11,017 bases of DNA. It comes from Caulobacteraceae bacterium. GTDB lineage: Bacteria > Pseudomonadota > Alphaproteobacteria > Caulobacterales > Caulobacteraceae. The notes beneath the pieces were generated by a model, which worked only from the letters and a program-made list of their open reading frames with translations, ran no database searches and was not told the DNA's origin. This document shows, piece by piece, positions 5,989 to 11,017 of this stretch. The first letter of the stretch is position 1. Each line of letters starts with the position of its first letter. The stretch spans positions 1-11,017 of the forward strand of contig SDZP01000089.1 in assembly GCA_004144935.1 (NCBI GenBank), written 5' to 3'. Made by a program: the position numbers and the translations under genes.

Positions 5989-7413
5989 ATGGCCGGCAAG
6001 ACCCTCTACGACAAGATCTGGGACGCTCACGCCGTCGCTCAGGATGGCGGCGAGACCGTTCTCTACATCGACCTGCACCTCATCCATGAGGTGACGACGC
6101 CGCAGGCCTTCGCCGGCCTTCGCGCCGCCGGCCGCAAGGTGCGCCGGCCGGACCGCACGCTCGCGGTCGCCGACCACAACACCCCGACCATCGGCCAGGC
6201 GCTGGGCGTCGACGCGGTCGAGGATCCGGAGGCCCGGCTGCAGCTGCAGACGCTGGGCCGCAACGTCGCCGATCACGGCATCGAATATTTCCCGATGGGC
6301 GACATCCGCAACGGCATCGTCCATGTGGTCGGGCCCGAGCAGGGCCGCACCCAGCCGGGCATGACCGTGGTCTGCGGCGACAGTCACACCTCGACGCACG
6401 GGGCGTTCGGGGCCCTGGCCCAGGGGATCGGCACCAGCGAGGTCGAGCATGTGCTGGCGACGCAAACCCTGCGCCAGGCCAAGTCGAAGAACATGCGCGT
6501 CACCGTTGACGGCCAGCTGGGTCCCGGGATCACCGCCAAGGACATGGCCCTGGCCATCATCGGGACTATCGGCACGGCCGGGGGCACCGGCTCGGTGATC
6601 GAGTTCGCCGGCGAGGCGGTGCGGTCGCTGTCGATGGAGGGCCGCATGACCCTCTGCAACCTGACCATCGAGGGCGGGGCCCGCGCCGGCCTGATCGCCC
6701 CGGACGAAACCACCTTCGACTACATCCGGGGCCGCCCGGCCGCGCCCAAGGGCGCCGCCTGGGACATGGCGGTCAGCTACTGGAAGAGCTTCTTCACCGA
6801 CGAGGACGCCCATTTCGACCGCGAGGTCCGGCTGCGGGCCGAGGACATCGAGCCGACGGTGACCTGGGGCACCAGCCCGGAAGACACCTTGGCCGTCAGC
6901 GGTCATGTGCCGGACCCGGCCAGCTTTGCGACGCCGGACAAGCGCGCCTCCGTCGAGCGCGCCCTGGAGTACATGGGCCTGACCGCCGGCCAGGCGATCA
7001 CCGACGCAAAAGTGGACGTGGTCTTCATCGGCAGCTGCACCAACAGCCGCATCGAGGACCTGCGCGCCGCCGCCAAGGTGGCGCAGGACGCCTTCCTGAA
7101 TGGCCGCATGGTCGCGCCGCACGTCCGGGCCATGGTCGTGCCCGGCTCCGGCCTGGTCGCCGAACAGGCCGAGGCGGAGGGCCTCGACGCCATCCTGAAG
7201 GCCGCCGGCTTCGAGTGGCGCGAGCCGGGCTGTTCGATGTGCCTGGGCATGAATCCCGACAAGCTGACCCCCGGCCAGCGTTGCGCCTCGACCTCCAACC
7301 GCAACTTCGAAGGCCGTCAGGGCCGCGGCGGCCGCACCCACCTGATGAGCCCGGCCATGGCCGCCGCGGCGGCGATCGCGGGCCATATCGTCGACGTCCG
7401 GACCTTCCTGTGA
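5989..7413 (+). CDS. leuC: 3-isopropylmalate dehydratase large subunit
   Basis: With LeuD this forms isopropylmalate isomerase, which converts 2-isopropylmalate to 3-isopropylmalate through a dehydrated intermediate, the second step of leucine synthesis. The 474-residue protein matches the short (bacterial LeuC) aconitase type from end to end. The three cysteines that bind the [4Fe-4S] cluster are Cys350 in FIGSCTNSR, and Cys415 and Cys418 in PGCSMCLGMNPD. Other landmarks are VADHNTPT (60-67), CGDSHTSTHGAFG (129-141) and the C-terminal STSNRNFEGRQGRGGRTHL (434-452). ATG 5989 gives the expected N-terminus (KTLYDKIWDAH). No ribosome binding site precedes it, while a candidate promoter ends 6 nt upstream, so the mRNA may be leaderless. 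Its stop overlaps the next start by 4 nt. Confidence 0.98.
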   Translation: MAGKTLYDKIWDAHAVAQDGGETVLYIDLHLIHEVTTPQAFAGLRAAGRKVRRPDRTLAVADHNTPTIGQALGVDAVEDPEARLQLQTLGRNVADHGIEYFPMGDIRNGIVHVVGPEQGRTQPGMTVVCGDSHTSTHGAFGALAQGIGTSEVEHVLATQTLRQAKSKNMRVTVDGQLGPGITAKDMALAIIGTIGTAGGTGSVIEFAGEAVRSLSMEGRMTLCNLTIEGGARAGLIAPDETTFDYIRGRPAAPKGAAWDMAVSYWKSFFTDEDAHFDREVRLRAEDIEPTVTWGTSPEDTLAVSGHVPDPASFATPDKRASVERALEYMGLTAGQAITDAKVDVVFIGSCTNSRIEDLRAAAKVAQDAFLNGRMVAPHVRAMVVPGSGLVAEQAEAEGLDAILKAAGFEWREPGCSMCLGMNPDKLTPGQRCASTSNRNFEGRQGRGGRTHLMSPAMAAAAAIAGHIVDVRTFL

Positions 7414-8240
7414 CCCTCACGGCGCTCGACCACATGGCGATGGTCGTGCACGACCTCGACACGGCGGTCGACGGCTACACGCGCCTGCTCGGCCGGGCCC
7501 CTGACTGGCTGGGACTGAGCGGTCCTGTCCGCCACGCCTGGTTCCAGCTGGGCAACACCGCCCTCGACATCATCGCCCCCGCCGGCCAGGGCCCGTCCGG
7601 CGCCTGGCTGGCCGAGCATGGCGAAGGCCTCTGGGGCCTGGCCTTCGCCAGCGACGACATCGAGGCCGAGCGCAAGCGGCTGGCCCGGCTGTCGATGCCC
7701 TCGACCGACGTCATGCCGATCCGCACCAAGTCGGCCGACGGCGAGGCCCGGATCTGGCCGACCTCGGTCCTCGACAGCGACGCCACCGCCGGCGTCACCG
7801 CCTTCCTGATCGGCGAGACCCCCGACTGGCCGGTCGCGCCGGCCAGCGGCGACGAGGCCGCCGCTGTCAGCGGCCTGGACCACGTCGTCGTCTCCACCCG
7901 CAACCCGACCCGCGCCGCCGCCCTCTATGGCGCGCGCCTGGGCCTGGGCTTCAAGCTCGACCGCAGCAATCCCGACTGGGGCACGCGGCTGATGTTCTTC
8001 AAGGTCGGCGATCTCGTCGTCGAGGTGGCGCACCAGTTGAAGAACGAGCTGAGCGATGACCCGGACAGCCTCTGGGGCCTGACCTGGCGCGTTCCCGATG
8101 TCGCCGCCGCCCACGCCCGCATGACCGCCGCCGGCCTGTCGCTGAGCGAGGTCCGCGAGGGCCGCAAGCCCGGCAGCCGGGTCTTCACCGTCAAGGACGC
8201 CCCGGCCGGCGTCCCCACCCTGATCATCGGACCTGCCTGA
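7410..8240 (+). CDS. Two-domain VOC (glyoxalase-like) protein inside the leu operon
   Basis: The product is 276 residues with two vicinal-oxygen-chelate modules. The first begins TALDHMAMVVHDLD (4-17) with strand LDIIAPAG (52-59). The second begins SGLDHVVVSTRNP (154-166) with strand LVVEVAHQL (202-210). The usual metal ligands are only partly present: His8 and His158 are there, Glu205 fits the second module, and Asp53 stands where Glu is common in the first. The His of the typical HIAF motif is Trp in both modules (LWGLAF 74-79, LWGLTW 221-226), so the metal site may be incomplete. The reaction is unknown; VOC members include glyoxalases, dioxygenases, epimerases and resistance proteins. GTG at 7410 was chosen because it overlaps the leuC stop by four bases (GTGA) and gives a complete first strand; ATG 7434 would cut into it. 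The stop overlaps the leuD start by one base. Confidence 0.85.
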   Translation: MTLTALDHMAMVVHDLDTAVDGYTRLLGRAPDWLGLSGPVRHAWFQLGNTALDIIAPAGQGPSGAWLAEHGEGLWGLAFASDDIEAERKRLARLSMPSTDVMPIRTKSADGEARIWPTSVLDSDATAGVTAFLIGETPDWPVAPASGDEAAAVSGLDHVVVSTRNPTRAAALYGARLGLGFKLDRSNPDWGTRLMFFKVGDLVVEVAHQLKNELSDDPDSLWGLTWRVPDVAAAHARMTAAGLSLSEVREGRKPGSRVFTVKDAPAGVPTLIIGPA

Positions 8241-8848
8241 TGAAAGCCTTCACCCGCCTCGACGGCCGCGCCGCCCCGCTGCAGCTGGCCAATGTCGACA
8301 CCGACCAGATCATCCCGGCCCAGTTCCTCAAGACCGTCGAGCGCGAGGGCCTGGGCAAGGGCCTGTTCTTCGCCCTGCGCTTCGACGACCAGGGCGGGGT
8401 GCGGCCGGAGTTCGTGCTCAACCGGCCGGAGTACAAGGGCGCCTCGATCCTGATCGCCGGCGACAATTTCGGCTGCGGCTCCAGCCGCGAGCACGCGCCC
8501 TGGGCGCTGATGGACTTCGGCATCACCTGCGTGATCAGCTCAAGCTTCGCCGACATCTTCAAGAACAACTGCCTGAACAACGGCCTGCTGCCGGTGATCC
8601 TCAAGCCGGAGGAGGTCGAGGCGCTGATGGACGAGGCCAAGGGCGGCAACCACGTCTTCACCGTCGACCTGGAAAGCCAGACGGTCACGGCCCCATCGGG
8701 CGCCAGGTTCCATTTCGACATCGACCCGGACCGCAAGGACAAGCTGCTCAAGGGCCTGGACGCCATCGGCGAGACGCTGCAGCACGCCGGAGACATCGAC
8801 GTCTTCGAGAGCAGGCGCGCGCTCAGCACCCCCTGGATGGAAGCCTGA
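8240..8848 (+). CDS. leuD: 3-isopropylmalate dehydratase small subunit
   Basis: This is the swivel-domain subunit that closes over the iron-sulfur active site of LeuC and supplies substrate-binding residues. At 202 residues it matches E. coli LeuD (201). Diagnostic segments are NVDTDQIIPAQFLK (18-31), the GDNFGCGSSREHAPWAL loop (74-90) that gives substrate specificity, and FADIFKNNCLNNGLLPV (103-119). The start overlaps the VOC stop in a TGATG arrangement, so its translation is probably coupled to the VOC gene and not directly to leuC. The stop abuts the next start with no spacer. No key residue appears to be missing. Confidence 0.98.
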   Translation: MKAFTRLDGRAAPLQLANVDTDQIIPAQFLKTVEREGLGKGLFFALRFDDQGGVRPEFVLNRPEYKGASILIAGDNFGCGSSREHAPWALMDFGITCVISSSFADIFKNNCLNNGLLPVILKPEEVEALMDEAKGGNHVFTVDLESQTVTAPSGARFHFDIDPDRKDKLLKGLDAIGETLQHAGDIDVFESRRALSTPWMEA

Positions 8849-9145
8849 ATGATCATCGTCATGGGCACGGTGCGGGTCGAGCCGGACGCCGTCGAGCGCC
8901 TGCGCCCGTCCATGGAGACGATGATGGCCGCCAGCCGGGCCGAGGACGGCTGCCTGACCTACGCCTACGCGCTCGACCTGCTGGAGCCGGGCCTGGTGCG
9001 GGTCTCCGAGCTTTGGACCGACCGGGCTTGCCTCGAAGCGCATTTCAAGACCGTGCACATGGCGGCCTGGCGAGCGGCGCTGGCCGGCCAGGTGCGCGAG
9101 CGCGACATCAAGCTGTACGAAGCCGGCGACGGCGAAGCCTTCTGA
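8849..9145 (+). CDS. ABM-fold (antibiotic biosynthesis monooxygenase family) small protein
   Basis: The 98-residue product has the dimeric ferredoxin-like ABM pattern: an N-terminal strand IIVMGTVRVEP (2-12), a helix RLRPSMETMMAASRAEDG (18-34), the strand LTYAYALDLLEPGLVRVSELW (36-56), and a helix DRACLEAHFKTVHMAAW (58-74) with the usual His65 and His70. Family members include YgiN-type quinol monooxygenases and heme-degrading enzymes, and many have no known substrate, so only the fold is assigned. The ATG follows the leuD stop immediately (TGA then ATG) and leuB starts 13 nt after its own stop, so it is an integral operon member. The name monooxygenase is inherited from the family and should not be read as evidence of activity. 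Confidence 0.82.
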   Translation: MIIVMGTVRVEPDAVERLRPSMETMMAASRAEDGCLTYAYALDLLEPGLVRVSELWTDRACLEAHFKTVHMAAWRAALAGQVRERDIKLYEAGDGEAF

Positions 9146-9158
9146 CCCCGAGAGCGAC

Positions 9159-10211
9159 ATGACCACCCTCCTCCTGCTCCCCGGCGACGGCATCGGCCCC
9201 GAGGTGACCGCGCAGGTCCGCCGTGTCGCCCAGGCCCTGACACCCGACATCCAGCTGGACGAGCGCGACTTCGGCGGGGTCTCCTTCGACCGTCATGGCG
9301 CCCCGATCACCGACGAGGCTGTCGCTTCCGCGCTGGCCGCCGACGCGGTGCTGATGGGCGCCGTGGGTGGCCCCCAATGGACCGGCGTCGCCCGCCAGAG
9401 CCGTCCGGAGGCCGGCCTGCTGCGCCTGCGCAAGGAGATGCAGGTGTTCGCCAACCTGCGCCCGGCCCTCTGTTTCGACGCCCTGGCCGACGCCTCCAGC
9501 CTCAAGCGCGAGTTGGTCGCCGGCCTCGACATCATGATCGTCCGCGAGCTGACCGGCGGCGTCTATTTCGGCGAGCCGCGCTTCATCGAGACCCTGCCCG
9601 ACGGCCAACGGCGCGGCGTCGACACCCAGGTCTATACGACGAGCGAGATCGAGCGGGTCAGCCGCGTCGCCTTCGAACTGGCCCGCGGCCGCAGGAACAA
9701 GGTGCACAGCGCCGAGAAGTCCAACGTCATGGAGTCGGGCCTGCTGTGGCGCGAGGTCGTCACTGACCTGCACAGGCGCGAATTTGCCGACGTCCAACTG
9801 GAGCACATCCTGGCCGACAACGCCGCCATGCAGCTGGTCCGCGCCCCCACCCAGTTCGACGTCCTGCTGACCGACAACCTGTTCGGCGACATCCTGTCGG
9901 ACGCCGCCGCCCAGCTGACCGGCTCGCTCGGCATGCTGCCGTCCGCCGCGCTGGGCGAAGCCGGCCGCCCCGGCCTCTACGAGCCCATCCACGGCTCGGC
10001 CCCGGACATCGCCGGCCAGGGCGTCGCCAATCCGCTGGCCGCCATCCTGTCGTTCGAGATGGCTCTGCGCTGGAGCCTGAACCGGGCAGCCGAGGCAGAT
10101 CGCCTGTTCGCCGCCGTCGAGGCGGCGCTGGCCGCCGGGGCTCGGACCCGTGATCTCGGCGGGGCGCTGTCGACCGTTGAAATGGGCGATGCGGTGCTGG
10201 CCGCGTTATAA
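9159..10211 (+). CDS. leuB: 3-isopropylmalate dehydrogenase
   Basis: The enzyme oxidises and decarboxylates 3-isopropylmalate with NAD+ to give 2-oxoisocaproate precursors, the third step of leucine synthesis. The 350-residue protein shows LLLPGDGIGPEV (5-16), FANLRP (97-102), VRELTGGVYFGEPR (128-141), EKSNVMESGLLWR (186-198), DNLFGDILSD (239-248), TGSLGMLPSA (254-263) and PIHGSAPDIAG (276-286). Substrate-binding Arg91, Arg101, Arg129, Tyr136 and Lys187 are present, as are the metal-binding aspartates 220, 244 and 248. Two small departures are visible: the SDEA motif after the metal site reads SDAA, and DKANV reads EKSNV, both conservative in context. Ribosome binding is weak (GAGAG about 6 nt upstream). 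The EcsC gene starts 6 nt after the stop. Confidence 0.98.
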   Translation: MTTLLLLPGDGIGPEVTAQVRRVAQALTPDIQLDERDFGGVSFDRHGAPITDEAVASALAADAVLMGAVGGPQWTGVARQSRPEAGLLRLRKEMQVFANLRPALCFDALADASSLKRELVAGLDIMIVRELTGGVYFGEPRFIETLPDGQRRGVDTQVYTTSEIERVSRVAFELARGRRNKVHSAEKSNVMESGLLWREVVTDLHRREFADVQLEHILADNAAMQLVRAPTQFDVLLTDNLFGDILSDAAAQLTGSLGMLPSAALGEAGRPGLYEPIHGSAPDIAGQGVANPLAAILSFEMALRWSLNRAAEADRLFAAVEAALAAGARTRDLGGALSTVEMGDAVLAAL

Positions 10212-10217
10212 GGCCCG

Positions 10218-10946
10218 ATGGCCCGTCTCGACGCGCATGAGGAACAAGCCCTCGCCGAACTGGAAGCCTGGCGGGCCAGGCGCGCCAGGCCGCCCGGGCC
10301 CATGGACCGCGCCGCGCGCAACATGCAGGCGGCGGTCAACAACCTGATCCCCGAGCCGATCCATGCAGCGGTCACCAAGGTCATCGAGGGCCTGACCCGG
10401 ACCATCCTGACTGGCTCGGACCTGACCACCGCCAAGCCGCTGCTCAACGCCTCGTTCGGGGCCCGCGAGGGGCTGGCGCGCCAGCGCATCGCCGCCTACC
10501 GAACCATGGCGGCGGCCGAGGGCGGGGTGGCCGGGGCCGGCGGCTTCCTGCTGGCCGCGGCCGACTTTCCGGTGCTGATCGGCTTCAAGATCAAGCTGCT
10601 GTTCGAGATCGCCGCCCTCTACGGCCACGACGGCGAGAGCTGGGACGAGCGGCTCTACATCCTGTCGATCTTCCAGCTGGCCTTCTCCAACGCCGACCAT
10701 CGCCAGGCCGTGCTGCAGACCCTGGAGACCTGGGACGAGACCGAACGCGTCGCCTCGCCGGACGCGTTCGACTGGCGCACCTTCCAGCAGCAGTACCGCG
10801 ACTACATCGACCTGGCGAAACTGGCCCAGCTGATCCCGGTGATCGGCGCGCCGGTGGGCGCCTTCGTCAATTACCGGCTGCTCGACCAGCTGGGCGCAGT
10901 GGCGATGAACGCCTACCGCATGCGGTGGCTGCGCGCGCGGGGGTGA
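10218..10946 (+). CDS. EcsC family protein
   Basis: This 242-residue protein matches the EcsC family. The strongest segment is the glycine- and alanine-rich GVAGAGGFLLAAADFPVLIGFKIKLLFEIAALYG stretch, which begins near residue 103 and runs from a hydrophobic hairpin into an amphipathic helix; an LILSIF-like segment follows (LYILSIFQLAF, 145-155). A second hydrophobic patch, LAQLIPVIGAPVGAFVNYRLL (201-221), may be membrane-associated. EcsC takes its name from the third gene of the Bacillus ecs ABC-transporter operon; its biochemical role is unknown. The first 40 residues are charged and Arg-rich. It starts 6 nt after leuB, so it is probably read from the leu promoter, but its position at the end of the operon gives no firm hint of function. 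Confidence 0.85.
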   Translation: MARLDAHEEQALAELEAWRARRARPPGPMDRAARNMQAAVNNLIPEPIHAAVTKVIEGLTRTILTGSDLTTAKPLLNASFGAREGLARQRIAAYRTMAAAEGGVAGAGGFLLAAADFPVLIGFKIKLLFEIAALYGHDGESWDERLYILSIFQLAFSNADHRQAVLQTLETWDETERVASPDAFDWRTFQQQYRDYIDLAKLAQLIPVIGAPVGAFVNYRLLDQLGAVAMNAYRMRWLRARG

Positions 10947-11005
10947 CCTCGCCGTCGCCCTGATCCAGACTATCTGCCTGCTCACACCCCCCGCAGGAGT
11001 CCCCC

Positions 11006-11017
11006 ATGCCCCACGAC
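11006..11017 (+). CDS. Start of a further gene, cut by the window edge
   Basis: ATG at 11006 is preceded by CAGGAG (10994-10999) at 6-nt spacing, a good ribosome binding site, and reads MPHD before the sequence ends. The 59 bp between the EcsC stop and this ATG show no terminator. The product cannot be identified from four residues. Confidence 0.5.

Noticed and set aside
3794..6094. 766-codon open frame on the plus strand opposite the DUF885 gene
   Set aside because: Its translation is rich in His, Leu, Gly and Val without family motifs, it runs through the repeat pair and the intergenic region, and the opposite frame holds a clear DUF885 protein with signal peptide and ribosome binding site.
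5875..7386. 503-codon open frame on the minus strand opposite leuC
   Set aside because: It is a mirror frame of leuC in GC-rich DNA and shows no recognisable domain; LeuC is certain.
7215..7409. Earlier ATG for the VOC gene inside leuC
   Set aside because: This would overlap leuC by about 200 bp and add an Arg/Pro-rich stretch with no VOC similarity; the GTG at 7410 gives the standard first strand and a 4-nt overlap.
9108..9992. 294-codon open frame on the minus strand opposite leuB
   Set aside because: It is the antisense shadow of leuB; composition-driven and without family features.

Overview
The window is high-GC chromosomal DNA, strongly biased to G/C at third codon positions. It looks alphaproteobacterial, most likely Caulobacteraceae (Caulobacter/Phenylobacterium-like). 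Three things point there: the protein sequences, the candidate promoters that fit a TTGACGS / GCTANAWC pattern, and a palindromic CCTTCTCCC...GGGAGAAGG intergenic repeat of a kind I recall from such genomes. The assignment is inference; no search was possible. I saw no tRNA, rRNA, CRISPR array, insertion sequence or phage gene.

Left part (1-3791): a translation/ribosome-maturation locus that has been split. The 3' end of rimM (16S rRNA maturation factor) is followed by a convergent tesB-type acyl-CoA thioesterase II on the minus strand. Next come three plus-strand genes: an ABA4-like membrane protein and two small exported proteins that I do not recognise. Only then come trmD (tRNA m1G37 methyltransferase) and rplS (ribosomal protein L19), closed by a strong intrinsic terminator. 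In most proteobacteria rpsP-rimM-trmD-rplS are contiguous, so about 2.4 kb of unrelated genes sits between rimM and trmD here.

Middle part (3792-5988): an inverted pair of palindromic repeat elements, then a minus-strand gene for an exported DUF885-family putative metallopeptidase with a TTG start. A 185-bp divergent intergenic region follows, holding a good candidate promoter directly against the leuC start codon.

Right part (5989-11017): a tightly packed plus-strand leucine operon in the order leuC, two-domain VOC protein, leuD, small ABM-fold protein, leuB, EcsC-family protein. Junctions overlap by 4 nt or 1 nt, abut, or are separated by only 13 and 6 nt. LeuC and LeuD form isopropylmalate isomerase and LeuB is the following dehydrogenase, so the second and third steps of leucine biosynthesis are complete here. 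The VOC and ABM genes are wedged between the enzyme genes and have no established role in the pathway. A further gene begins at 11006 and runs off the window.

I did not find a convincing new defence or mobile system. The most notable points are the interrupted rimM-trmD linkage, the inserted VOC and ABM genes in the leucine operon, the apparently leaderless leuC mRNA, and the repeat pair whose inner hairpin keeps pairing while its sequence differs.
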